Assembly: GCA_030692905.1 (NCBI GenBank)
Contig: JAUYBT010000103.1
Location: 1-12,685, forward strand
Direction: 5' to 3'
Length of the DNA stretch: 12,685 nt
Origin: Bacteroidales bacterium
GTDB taxonomy: Bacteria; Bacteroidota; Bacteroidia; Bacteroidales; VadinHA17
Positions 1 through 6,746 of the stretch are shown in pieces. The position numbers and the translations under genes were made by a program. The notes under the pieces were generated by a model that made no database searches, had not been told where the DNA came from, and saw only the letters and a program-made list of their open reading frames with translations. How positions within the stretch are numbered: position 1 is the first letter of the stretch; each line of letters begins with the position of its first letter.

Positions 1-1
1 C

Positions 2-544
2 TTTAATAATATTGTTAAATGTTTCACAATGAAGGTCCCGGTTGTATCCGGTACCACGGGATGGCTGGACGATTATGGTAAGGCTGTTGATATATGTAAA
101 AAGAATAACACCTCTTTTATACACTCTTCAAATTTCAGTATCGGAGTTAATCTTCTTTTCCGGCTCAATGCAGAACTTGCAAAGCAGATGGACCGTTACC
201 GTGACTATAGTGCCTCGATAGAGGAGATTCATCACACACAAAAACTTGATGCGCCAAGTGGTACGGCAATAACACTTGCAGGGGGTATCGTTGAGCAGCA
301 TTCAGATTATAAGAAATGGTGTTTTGATAATGATAAAACAAACGATTGTATTCCAATACGTTCTGTCCGCGAAGGGGTTGTTCCGGGAACCCATACTGTT
401 ACTTGGGATTCGGAGATTGACACAATAAGACTTAAGCATGAAGCCAAAAACAGGAAAGGATTTGCACTGGGAGCCGTCGTTGCCGCGGAGTTTATCCATT
501 CTAAAAAAGGAATATTCACAATGAACGATGTAATGGGATTCTGA
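2..544 (+). CDS. dapB: 4-hydroxy-tetrahydrodipicolinate reductase, 5' end outside the window
   Basis: DapB reduces 4-hydroxy-tetrahydrodipicolinate with NAD(P)H in the cytoplasm, on the route to diaminopimelate (cell wall) and lysine. The frame is open to the left edge: nine codons (FNNIVKCFT) precede the first ATG at base 29 and continue the family sequence, so that ATG is internal and the N-terminal Rossmann part is missing. Numbering from that Met, residues 8-12 are GTTGW, closing the nucleotide-binding domain. Residues 65-80 are the family signature, with His68-His69, Lys72 and DAPSGTA, which hold the catalytic His/Lys and substrate-binding loop. The C-terminal stretch VREGVVPGTH and GFALGAV is also typical. 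The visible 171 residues plus a missing N-terminus fit the short Bacteroidota form (about 240 residues). lepB follows after 40 bp, an arrangement known in Bacteroidota near parAB, so the two are probably cotranscribed. Confidence 0.95.
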   Translation, partial: FNNIVKCFTMKVPVVSGTTGWLDDYGKAVDICKKNNTSFIHSSNFSIGVNLLFRLNAELAKQMDRYRDYSASIEEIHHTQKLDAPSGTAITLAGGIVEQHSDYKKWCFDNDKTNDCIPIRSVREGVVPGTHTVTWDSEIDTIRLKHEAKNRKGFALGAVVAAEFIHSKKGIFTMNDVMGF

Positions 545-584
545 TATTTATTTCTACTTTTACCGGCTCTAAAACAATTTTATC

Positions 585-1961
585 ATGACTGATTTTTTTT
601 CAAAAAAACACATAAGGTTTGCAATAGCTGCAATTCTCTATATTCTGGTTGTTATCTGGATTGGTAATTATTGGTTGCTGCTCGGTTTGGGTATAATCTT
701 TGATTTATACATAACCGAGAAGGTAAACTGGACCTTCTGGAAAAAGCGAAACGGCAGGAATAGTGCTTTTATTGAATGGCTTGATGCTTTGATTTTCGCA
801 GTGATTGCTGTTACCCTTATAAATATTTTCCTTTTTCAGAATTATCGTATTCCAACTCCTTCCATGGAGAAATCCTTACTGGTAGGTGATCATCTTTTTG
901 TAAGCAAGCTTGCCTATGGTCCAAGATTGCCGAATACTCCGATTGCATTTCCGTTCACACAGCATACTATGCCACTAACCAAAGGTAAATCATGGTCAAA
1001 TCTGGTTATCTGGCCTTATAAGCGTCTGGCAGGTTGTGGAGAGGTAAAAAATAATGATCCCATAGTTTTTAATTTTCCTGCCGGAGATACTGTTGTTGTA
1101 GAAGAACAGGCGACAAGTTATTATGAGATTGTCAGGAGGAATGCCAGTTATCTGAAGCAGAGGGATAGTAATCCAAAGCCTAATAATTACTATCTTCAGA
1201 TGGCAAGAAAAGATGTTTGGGACAAATATACTGTTATTTACCGGCCTGTTGACAGAAGAGATAATTATGTGAAAAGGTGTATAGGTATTCCAGGCGATAC
1301 CTTAATGATCAGATCAGGAGTGCTTTATATAAACGGTAAAGTTGTATCTGATAATAATACACAGCAAACGACCTATTATGTTGTAACAAACGGAACGACT
1401 ATAAATCCGAAAGCATTTGAACGGATGGATATCTCCAGATCCGATCAGAAGATGCTTTCCGGTGCGACTTACGATTTGCCTCTTACTAAAGCAAACGCTG
1501 CGGTAATATCCAAATTTTCAAATGTCACAGAGGTTTTCCCGGATCTTGAAAGAGAAGGGGTATATGCTCCTCAGATTTTCCCATACAGCCCTGTTTATGG
1601 ATGGAATGAAGACAACTATGGTCCGATCTGGATGCCGGTAAAAGGAATGACAGTTAAGTTAGATACATCTAATCTCTGTCTTTATGAGAGGATAATAGAT
1701 GTCTACGAGGAAAATGATCTGAGGGTTGAAGGCAATACTATATATATAAATAATGTTGCGGCTGACAGTTACACCTTTAAAATGGGCTATTACTGGATGA
1801 TGGGCGATAACCGTCACAATTCAGCGGATTCAAGATATTGGGGCTTTGTACCGGAAGATCATGTGGTCGGTACGCCAAAGTTCATCTGGTTATCGCTCGA
1901 TAAGGAGGCAAAGGGTCTCAATAGGATCAGGTGGAAAAGGATGTTTATGAAAGCGAGATAA
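585..1961 (+). CDS. lepB: Signal peptidase I, large Bacteroidota form
   Basis: Signal peptidase I cleaves signal peptides from secreted proteins at the outer face of the inner membrane, using a Ser/Lys dyad. The 458-residue protein has hydrophobic N-terminal segments at about residues 11-45 and a further membrane segment at about 66-84. Next come box B (PTPSM, catalytic Ser93, in residues 90-109), box D with catalytic Lys230 in YVKRCIGIPGD, and box E at 406-417 (MGDNRHNSADSR). Between Ser93 and Lys230, and again between boxes D and E, there are long insertions. These make it much larger than the E. coli enzyme (324 residues), as is usual in Bacteroidota. It starts 40 bp after dapB with no clear Shine-Dalgarno sequence and no evident promoter between the genes, so it is probably in the dapB transcript. 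Transcription would end at the shared hairpin at 2144-2178. Confidence 0.95.
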   Translation: MTDFFSKKHIRFAIAAILYILVVIWIGNYWLLLGLGIIFDLYITEKVNWTFWKKRNGRNSAFIEWLDALIFAVIAVTLINIFLFQNYRIPTPSMEKSLLVGDHLFVSKLAYGPRLPNTPIAFPFTQHTMPLTKGKSWSNLVIWPYKRLAGCGEVKNNDPIVFNFPAGDTVVVEEQATSYYEIVRRNASYLKQRDSNPKPNNYYLQMARKDVWDKYTVIYRPVDRRDNYVKRCIGIPGDTLMIRSGVLYINGKVVSDNNTQQTTYYVVTNGTTINPKAFERMDISRSDQKMLSGATYDLPLTKANAAVISKFSNVTEVFPDLEREGVYAPQIFPYSPVYGWNEDNYGPIWMPVKGMTVKLDTSNLCLYERIIDVYEENDLRVEGNTIYINNVAADSYTFKMGYYWMMGDNRHNSADSRYWGFVPEDHVVGTPKFIWLSLDKEAKGLNRIRWKRMFMKAR

Positions 1962-1991
1962 TAAATAGTAGGTTTTTCGATTATTTAAATC

Positions 1992-2107
1992 ACCCCCTTG
2001 TATTCCCCCCAAGGGGGGAAATATTTCTGCAAATAAGTGTAATTCAACTAAATAGAACAGATTTTTCTCCCCCTTGGGGGAGATCCCGCGTAAGCGGAAG
2101 AGGGGGT
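1992..2107. repeat. MITE/REP-like element with CCCCC-GGGGG palindromes
   Basis: This noncoding block begins with ACCCCCT (1992-1998) and ends with AGGGGGT (2101-2107), short inverted termini. Inside are two GC-rich palindromes in otherwise AT-rich DNA: 2003-2020 (TTCCCCCC-AA-GGGGGGAA) and 2066-2083 (TCTCCCCC-TT-GGGGGAGA). A small hairpin follows at 2086-2097, CCGC-GTAA-GCGG, whose loop fits the GNRA tetraloop rule. Read from each end inward the halves are similar (ACCCCCT, spacer, C-run, G-run, AAA, ATTTCTG or ATCTG), so the whole looks like an imperfect inverted repeat. From memory, similar C-run/G-run blocks recur between genes in many Bacteroidota genomes. The origin and function are not shown by the sequence. 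Confidence 0.6.
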
Positions 2108-2143
2108 AAGCAAACAGAGATGAATGAACTAAAACACAACAAT

Positions 2144-2178
2144 AAAAAAAGCTGACTCTTTTCGGGTCAGCTTTTTTT
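2144..2178. terminator. Bidirectional intrinsic terminator between lepB and rplT
   Basis: The arms are 2144-2158 (seven A then GCTGACTC) and 2164-2178 (GGGTCAGC then seven T), around a TTTTC loop. The stem is complete apart from one T-G wobble. A-run before and T-run after make it a Rho-independent terminator on both strands. It lies 15 bp beyond the rplT stop and about 180 bp beyond the lepB stop, serving the two convergent units. Confidence 0.9.
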
Positions 2179-2192
2179 GTGAAGTTATTTTC

Positions 2193-2537
2193 TTACTTAA
2201 CTTTTTCTACGATTGCTTTAAAAGCTTCAGGGTGGTTCATTGCGAGGTCGGCAAGGGTTTTTCTGTTGAGAGTTATTCCCTTTTTGTCGAGTTTCCCGAT
2301 AAATTCTGAATAGCTTATATCGTACTGACGTACACCTGCATTAATCCTTTGAATCCATAAAGCCCTGAACAGGCCTTTCTTCTTCTTCCTGTCGCGGTAT
2401 GCATACCCTAATCCTTTGTCGAGGGTATTCTTTGCAACTGTTATTACATTTCTTCGTGATCCGAAGTTTCCTTTTGTCTGCTTAAGAACCTTTTTTCTTC
2501 TAGCCCTTGAAGCAACTGCATTTACTGATCTTGGCAT
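2193..2537 (-). CDS. rplT: 50S ribosomal protein L20 (bL20)
   Basis: L20 binds 23S rRNA early in assembly of the large ribosomal subunit. In several bacteria it also represses its own operon by binding the mRNA. The 114-residue length and sequence are typical: the basic N-terminus MPRSVNAVASRARRKK, then FGSRRNVITVAKNT, YAYRDRKKKK, FRALWIQRINA, and the C-terminal globular part with LNRKTLADLAMNHPEAF. It is the last gene of thrS-infC-rpmI-rplT. Its start lies 97 nt after rpmI, a wide gap for this operon, and that gap contains a hairpin (2583-2634). The bidirectional terminator at 2144-2178 follows 15 bp after the stop. Confidence 0.98.
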   Translation of the reverse strand: MPRSVNAVASRARRKKVLKQTKGNFGSRRNVITVAKNTLDKGLGYAYRDRKKKKGLFRALWIQRINAGVRQYDISYSEFIGKLDKKGITLNRKTLADLAMNHPEAFKAIVEKVK

Positions 2538-2582
2538 AACTCATCTTTTTTGAATGTCAGCGGTCGGGTTAAAGACTCTTTA

Positions 2583-2634
2583 TTGCTGAACAATCTGTTA
2601 ATACTATAATTAATTTAATCAATGCGTTCAACAA
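2583..2634 (-). promoter_or_regulatory. Hairpin in the rpmI-rplT intergenic mRNA
   Basis: On the minus strand TTGTTGAAC (2634-2626), directly after the rpmI stop codon, can pair with GTTCAGCAA (2591-2583): nine base pairs with one U-G wobble. The AT-rich loop can form a smaller TTAAT/ATTAA stem. No T-run follows, so it does not look like a terminator. Because L20 is known to autoregulate by binding mRNA structures in E. coli and Bacillus, an L20-responsive or RNA-stability role is possible, but that is inference. Confidence 0.35.
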
Positions 2635-2832
2635 TTATTTCATTGCGAGCAACAGCTTAACGTTTTTAAGATCTGTTTTGTGAACCTGACCTGCATAGGT
2701 AAGATTTCTCTTACGTTTGGTTGCTTTTTTTGTCAGGATATGGCTTTTAAATGCATGTCTACGCTTGATCTTTCCTGTTCCGGTCAGAGAAAATCTTTTC
2801 TTTGCACCGGGATTAGTCTTCATTTTTGGCAT
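2635..2832 (-). CDS. rpmI: 50S ribosomal protein L35 (bL35)
   Basis: L35 is a small, highly basic protein of the large ribosomal subunit. The 65 residues match the family in length and pattern: MPKMKTNPGAKKRFSLTGTGKIKRRHAFKSH at the N-terminus, then LTKKATKRKRNL and a C-terminal segment ending VKLLLAMK. It begins 24 nt after the infC stop and has only a weak purine-rich stretch (AGAGAGAA) before the ATG, so it is translated from the thrS-infC transcript. The order infC-rpmI-rplT is conserved across most bacteria. Confidence 0.98.
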   Translation of the reverse strand: MPKMKTNPGAKKRFSLTGTGKIKRRHAFKSHILTKKATKRKRNLTYAGQVHKTDLKNVKLLLAMK

Positions 2833-2856
2833 TTCTCTCTATCAAATAAATTAAAA

Positions 2857-3405
2857 CTATTTTCTCTTTTTTGGTGAAAAGGAAACTATCATCCGTTTCC
2901 CTTCAAGTCTTGGAAGTTGTTCTACCTTTCCGTATTCTTCAAGGTCGTTGGCAAAGCGTAATAACAGTACTTCACCCTGTTCCTTGAATAAAATAGATCT
3001 TCCTTTAAAGAACACGTAAGCTCTGACTTTTGCTCCCTCTTCGAGGAATCTCATTGCGTGTTTAAGCTTAAAATTATAATCATGATCATCAGTGTTCGGG
3101 CCAAATCTTATCTCCTTCACCACAACCTTTGATGTTTTGGCCTTTATCTCTTTCTGTTTTTTTTTCTGCTGATAAAGAAACTTCTGATAATCAACAATTT
3201 TACAAACAGGGGGATCCGCATTGGGAGAAATTTCAACAAGATCGAGTTCGAGATTGTCAGCCAGCTTCAGAGCATCCTGGATACTCATTACTTCAGTTTC
3301 TATTTCTTCACCGACTACTCTGACAACTTTTGCAGTGATCCTGTTATTAATTTTGTGAGCCGGCTGGGTAACCCTTGCCGGGCTTCGCCGTATTGGTAAA
3401 GCTAT
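2857..3405 (-). CDS. infC: Translation initiation factor IF3 with an apparent ATA start
   Basis: IF3 binds the 30S subunit, prevents premature subunit joining and checks start codon and initiator tRNA. The C-domain is clear (RFGPNTDDHDYNFKLKHA, then FANDLEEYGKVEQLPRLEGK), as is the N-domain PPVCKIVDYQKFLYQ with a lysine-rich linker. The first in-frame ATG (3288) would give only 143 residues and remove about 39 conserved N-terminal residues, including INNRITAKVVRVVGEE (19-34). The frame is open upstream to the thrS stop and has no ATG, GTG or TTG there. ATA at 3405-3403, eight bases after AAGGAGG, gives 182 residues beginning (M)ALPIRRSPAR, close to E. coli IF3 (180). E. coli infC likewise uses a rare codon, AUU, through which IF3 limits its own synthesis. 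I infer the same type of control. The ATA assignment is strong but unproven. Confidence 0.93.
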   Translation of the reverse strand: MALPIRRSPARVTQPAHKINNRITAKVVRVVGEEIETEVMSIQDALKLADNLELDLVEISPNADPPVCKIVDYQKFLYQQKKKQKEIKAKTSKVVVKEIRFGPNTDDHDYNFKLKHAMRFLEEGAKVRAYVFFKGRSILFKEQGEVLLLRFANDLEEYGKVEQLPRLEGKRMIVSFSPKKRK

Positions 3406-3420
3406 AGCTCTTTCCTCCTT
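3406..3420 (-). promoter_or_regulatory. Strong Shine-Dalgarno sequence that sets the infC start
   Basis: Minus-strand AAGGAGG (3420-3414) is followed by eight bases and then ATA (3405-3403). This is the strongest ribosome binding site I see in the window; the other genes have weak or no such sites, as is common in Bacteroidota. No ATG, GTG or TTG lies at a usable distance, which supports ATA as the start. Confidence 0.8.
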
Positions 3421-3453
3421 ATTTTTGTTATTACTAGAATTACTTATAGTGCT

Positions 3454-5394
3454 TTAAAACGCAATTTCTTTTTTGATCTCAGAGTTAATAAAACTCACAA
3501 ATTCTTCAATTTTCATGCTCCCTTTATCTCCCTCACCCTGCTTCCGGACAGCGATTGTTTCGTTTTCAACCTCTTTTTCGCCTATTATAAGAAGGTAAGG
3601 AATCTTCTTTAATTCATTATCCCTGATCTTCTTACCTATCTTTTCACTTCTCTCGTCAATCAGTGTGCAAATATCGGAATTATTTAGAATTTCCAAAACT
3701 TTTCCTGCATAATCATTGAATTTTTCACTTATTGGCAAGATGACTGCTTTTTCGGGTGCAAGCCAGAGTGGAAATTTTCCTGCGGTATTTTCTATCAGAA
3801 CTGCAACAAACCGTTCCAACGATCCGAAGATTGTCCTGTGGATCATAACCGGTCTGTGCTTCTGGTTGTCGCTACCGTTGTAAGTAAGATCGAACCTCTC
3901 AGGAAGGTTGTAGTCAACCTGGATAGTCCCTAATTGCCATTTTCTTCCGATTGCATCTTTTACCATAAAATCGAGTTTTGGGCCATAGAATGCTGCTTCT
4001 CCGATAACCACTGTTGTCTCAAGGTTTTTCTCTGCTGCGGCTTCAATAATATCACGTTCCGCTCTTTCCCAGTTTTCATCTGATCCTATATATTTCTGCT
4101 TATTTTCGGGGTCACGTAATGAAACCTGGGCAGTAAAATCATTGAAATTAAGGATCTTAAATATGTATAATATCAGGTCGATTATACTTTTAAACTCTTC
4201 TCTAAGCTGGTCGGGTCTGCAAAAGTGATGTGCATCGTCCTGGGTGAAACTTCTGACCCTGGTAAGTCCGTGTAACTCACCACTCTGTTCATACCTGTAC
4301 ACTGTTCCAAATTCCGCCATTCTGAGTGGCATATCTTTATAGGAGTGGGGGGTAGCATTGTAAATCTCGCAGTGGTGCGGGCAGTTCATTGGTTTGAGCA
4401 TAAACTGTTCGCCTTCCTGTGGGGTTGAAATCGGTTGAAAGGAATCGGTACCATATTTTTCGAAATGGCCTGAAGTCTTGTATAAATTCACGTTTCCGAT
4501 ATGCGGGGTAGTTACAATTTTATACCCTCTTTTCCTGAGTACACTGGTCAGGAAATTAATTAAATTCTGTCGTATATCTGACCCTTTTGGCAGCCATAAT
4601 GGAAGTCCCATTCCGACTTTTTGTGAGAAAGTAAATAGTTCAAGTTCCTTACCAATTCTCCGGTGATCCCTTCTTTTTGCCTCTTCAAGAAAAACCAGGT
4701 AATCGTCAAGGAGTTTTTGTTTTGGGAAAGTGATACCATAAATCCTTGTTAACATCTTGCGCTTCTCATTCCCACGCCAGTAGGCGCCTGCAACACTTAA
4801 CAGCTTGATGGCTTTTAATGGTTCAGTTGAAGGAAGATGTGGCCCCCTGCAGAGATCGGTAAAATTGCCCTGTGTATATAATGTTATTGTTCCGTCAACA
4901 AGTTCACTAATAAGCTCAGTCTTGTATTCATCACTTTTCTTTTTAAAAATATAGAGAGCTTCCTTCTTGCTAACCTCTCTTCTACTGAAAGTGAGGTTTT
5001 TAGCTGCAAGCTCTTTCATCCTGTTCTCAACAGTCTGAAGATCAGATTCTGTAATCACCGTTTCATCACCGGGATCAACATCATAGTAGAAACCATTCTC
5101 AATAGCAGGACCAATGCCAAATTTCATACCCGGATATAAAGATTCCAGAGCTTCTGCCATAAGGTGGGCTGAAGAATGCCAGAATGCAAGCTTTGCTGCT
5201 TCATCTTCCCACTTATGAAGTTTCAGTGTAGCATCAAGGTCAATAGGTCTTGTAAGATCCCTTATCTCACCATTTACAGTGGCAGCATATACTTCTTTTG
5301 CCAACCGTGGACTAATCTGTTCTGCGATTTCGAGACTGCTGATTCCATTTTTATATTCTCTTGCAGTTCCGTCAGGAAAAGTTATCTTTATCAT
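3454..5394 (-). CDS. thrS: Threonine-tRNA ligase
   Basis: ThrRS charges tRNA-Thr and hydrolyses mischarged Ser-tRNA-Thr. The 646 residues show the full layout: a TGS domain (about 1-62), then the editing domain with His73 and His77 (HSSAH) and Cys182 and His186 (CRGPH), the same numbering as E. coli. The class II catalytic core follows, with zinc ligands Cys338 (MNCPH), His389 (DDAHH) and His519 (VMIHR) and motif 2 around 358-383. The anticodon-binding domain runs from about 545 to the end. It heads thrS-infC-rpmI-rplT; infC starts 48 nt after its stop, in the same frame. A likely promoter (TATCTTTG, 5428-5421) sits about 27 bp before the ATG, so the leader would be only some 20 nt. That leaves no room for a T-box or an E. 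coli-style operator with several stem-loops. Confidence 0.98.
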   Translation of the reverse strand: MIKITFPDGTAREYKNGISSLEIAEQISPRLAKEVYAATVNGEIRDLTRPIDLDATLKLHKWEDEAAKLAFWHSSAHLMAEALESLYPGMKFGIGPAIENGFYYDVDPGDETVITESDLQTVENRMKELAAKNLTFSRREVSKKEALYIFKKKSDEYKTELISELVDGTITLYTQGNFTDLCRGPHLPSTEPLKAIKLLSVAGAYWRGNEKRKMLTRIYGITFPKQKLLDDYLVFLEEAKRRDHRRIGKELELFTFSQKVGMGLPLWLPKGSDIRQNLINFLTSVLRKRGYKIVTTPHIGNVNLYKTSGHFEKYGTDSFQPISTPQEGEQFMLKPMNCPHHCEIYNATPHSYKDMPLRMAEFGTVYRYEQSGELHGLTRVRSFTQDDAHHFCRPDQLREEFKSIIDLILYIFKILNFNDFTAQVSLRDPENKQKYIGSDENWERAERDIIEAAAEKNLETTVVIGEAAFYGPKLDFMVKDAIGRKWQLGTIQVDYNLPERFDLTYNGSDNQKHRPVMIHRTIFGSLERFVAVLIENTAGKFPLWLAPEKAVILPISEKFNDYAGKVLEILNNSDICTLIDERSEKIGKKIRDNELKKIPYLLIIGEKEVENETIAVRKQGEGDKGSMKIEEFVSFINSEIKKEIAF

Positions 5395-5420
5395 TCTGAA
5401 AGCTTCTTTTTATAGGAGTG

Positions 5421-5428
5421 CAAAGATA
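5421..5428 (-). promoter_or_regulatory. Candidate Bacteroidota promoter (-7 box) of thrS
   Basis: Minus-strand TATCTTTG matches the Bacteroidota sigma-ABfr -7 consensus TAnnTTTG and lies just upstream of thrS. I do not see a clear TTG/TTTG -33 element at the usual spacing. The predicted transcript start is near 5415. Confidence 0.5.
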
Positions 5429-5464
5429 ATTATTATTTTGTAACTTATAAGTGTTAAATATATT

Positions 5465-5527
5465 GGAGTCGGAAGTCGGAAGCCGGAAGTGGGTTAAGAA
5501 GTGGTGTTCTTGTTTCGGACTTCGGAG
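5465..5527. repeat. Short tandem heptamer GGAAGTC with a partial inverted copy
   Basis: Bases 5465-5492 read GGAGTC, GGAAGTC, GGAAGCC, GGAAGTG, GG: a degenerate tandem array of a 7-base unit. Farther on, 5516-5527 (TCGGACTTCGGA) carries a similar sequence in the opposite sense, so a weak hairpin is possible. It lies between the divergent thrS and lipoprotein genes, upstream of the thrS promoter box. Such GGAAGTC arrays occur between genes in other Bacteroidota as far as I recall. No function is evident. Confidence 0.5.
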
Positions 5528-5546
5528 TGATTTATTAAACAATTTT

Positions 5547-5594
5547 GCAGATCAAAATGTTAGCCATAGGTGCATCTTCCGGCGTTAAAAATTG
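5547..5594. repeat. Intergenic motif, copy A of a diverged pair
   Basis: This segment contains GCAG, AAA, TTAG, GCATC, GGCG and AAAAATTG in order. The same elements in the same order occur at 6555-6586 on the other side of the lipoprotein gene. It may be a remnant of a mobile element end. The homology is short and was judged by eye. Confidence 0.3.
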
Positions 5595-5655
5595 ACTCTA
5601 TTAAAACATGGCACGTATTTTGAAATTATGATTTTGAACTATTAATAATAAAATA

Positions 5656-6402
5656 ATGAAAAGGATTATTTACATTTCTCTGGTTCTGCCTCTCATTCTC
5701 TTCTCATGCGAATCGACACCGGAGGCTCATTTCTATACCGACACAATTAAACCTGAAGTTGGACATGAGGTGCTTTTTACAAATGATTCTCACAATGCTG
5801 TAAGATTTGAATGGGATTTCGGTGATGGATATATTTCCAATGATGAAAATCCCAGCCATATTTATACCGGAACAGGTACATTTGAAGTAACATTAACTGC
5901 AATTTCGAAAGGCGGTTTAGATGATAAGGCAACATTGACTCTTGAGGTGATGATTCCGACTCTTCTCGAAATTGAGGTCCGCGAATACTACGATGAATAC
6001 ATAGTTCCTGATGCAAGTGTAATTCTCTATTCTTCAATAATCGATTGGGACGCCCAGACAAATAAAATATCTGAAGGATTTACCGATGCAGATGGCATAG
6101 TTGTGTTCTCCAATCTCGACCCATTTGTTTTTTATGTAGATGTCTGGGAACAGGATCACGACAATTATGCCTTGCGCAATGAAGATGTAGGGTTTGTCCG
6201 CACTCCTGAAATTATCCCTCATAAGATTAACAGGTTTGTTGCCTGGGTTGATTATGTGGAACATGGCAAAGGTGAAGGAATAAGAGTCCGGACAGCAATT
6301 ATTAAAAAGCTTGAAAGAAAAGCCGCAGATAAGACACAACCTGCAGCCGGTTCTGGCTCACAGGATTGGCAAGAGTTGTATAATCTCAGGTCAGGAAAAT
6401 AA
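5656..6402 (+). CDS. PKD-domain lipoprotein of unknown function
   Basis: The 248-residue protein starts with a lipoprotein signal peptide: MKRIIYISLVLPLILFSC, with LFSC as lipobox and lipidated Cys18. It is therefore exported and membrane anchored, possibly on the surface. Residues about 25-95 form a PKD (Ig-like) domain, with the hallmark FEWDFGDG followed by NPSHIYTGTGTFEVTLTA. Residues about 98-200 look like a second beta-sandwich of the carboxypeptidase-regulatory/transthyretin type (DASVILYSS, then EGFTDADGIVVFSNL), which is a weaker call. The tail after 210 is basic and then Gly/Ser-rich. No catalytic motif is visible, so a binding or structural role at the cell surface is the most that can be inferred. 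It stands alone, divergent from thrS, with no clear promoter match. The ATG is preceded by AT-rich sequence without a Shine-Dalgarno site. Confidence 0.8.
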   Translation: MKRIIYISLVLPLILFSCESTPEAHFYTDTIKPEVGHEVLFTNDSHNAVRFEWDFGDGYISNDENPSHIYTGTGTFEVTLTAISKGGLDDKATLTLEVMIPTLLEIEVREYYDEYIVPDASVILYSSIIDWDAQTNKISEGFTDADGIVVFSNLDPFVFYVDVWEQDHDNYALRNEDVGFVRTPEIIPHKINRFVAWVDYVEHGKGEGIRVRTAIIKKLERKAADKTQPAAGSGSQDWQELYNLRSGK

Positions 6403-6722
6403 TTATCGGTACTATTTCAAAATCAGATAAATGATTTAATAAAAATGCGATCCTGAACGGGGTTGTTTTTTTTTATACCTGATCAGCAATAGTTTGTAAA
6501 AAATTTAAACGATTGCACCCTGATTAAACAGAATTTCTTAACGTAGACTTGTCTGCAGAAATTAGCATCAGGCGGATCAAAAATTGCCCCCGTATTGAAG
6601 GACGAGGGCGACCTAAATGTTTTCACAACGGAATAATCCTTATTGTGAATTGCTTCAGTTAGAGAATGATATATTGTTAATAATGAAGAATTTTTATAGA
6701 GATTTAAAAGTATATTTTTAAT
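6403..6722. other. Intergenic region with T-run, hairpin and repeat remnant
   Basis: No gene is supported here. A run of nine T (6466-6474) lies 63 bp after the lipoprotein stop, but only a weak stem precedes it, so it is at best a poor terminator. Bases 6586-6609 form a hairpin: GCCCCCGT and ACGAGGGC around an 8-base loop, seven of eight pairs. Copy B of the diverged intergenic motif is at 6555-6586. From 6611 on the sequence is AT-rich, up to the candidate promoter at 6723. Confidence 0.5.
6555..6586. repeat. Intergenic motif, copy B of a diverged pair
   Basis: GCAG, AAA, TTAG, CATC, GGCG and AAAAATTG occur here in the same order as at 5547-5594, with internal length differences. The segment runs into the hairpin at 6586-6609. 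It could be an old insertion sequence end, with copy A marking another insertion or the other side of a lost element. Confidence 0.3.
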
Positions 6723-6730
6723 TACATTTG
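6723..6730 (+). promoter_or_regulatory. Candidate promoter (-7 box) of the truncated PLD-helicase gene
   Basis: TACATTTG fits TAnnTTTG and lies 16 bp before the ATG at 6747. A -33 TTG at the expected distance is not obvious. If active, it still transcribes the truncated gene and reads into the insertion sequence. Confidence 0.4.
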
Positions 6731-6746
6731 AATAGAAATTTTACTT

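Noticed and set aside
1931..2155. 74-codon frame overlapping the lepB end
   Set aside because: It overlaps lepB in another frame and runs through the MITE-like repeat; the product is low complexity with no family resemblance.
3286..3288. ATG at 3288-3286 as the infC start
   Set aside because: It would remove 39 residues conserved in IF3 and has no Shine-Dalgarno site; ATA at 3405 gives the normal length and a strong site.
3403..3456. ThrRS-IF3 fusion by readthrough, since infC is in the same frame as thrS after a single TAA
   Set aside because: The 16 codons between are not conserved-looking, a strong ribosome binding site precedes ATA, and both proteins have normal lengths as separate products.
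5395..5460. T-box or other riboswitch leader for thrS
   Set aside because: The likely promoter box lies only about 27 bp before the ATG, leaving a leader of about 20 nt, and no T-box sequence is visible.
6451..6474. Intrinsic terminator of the lipoprotein gene
   Set aside because: There is a nine-T run, but the preceding bases form only a very weak stem.
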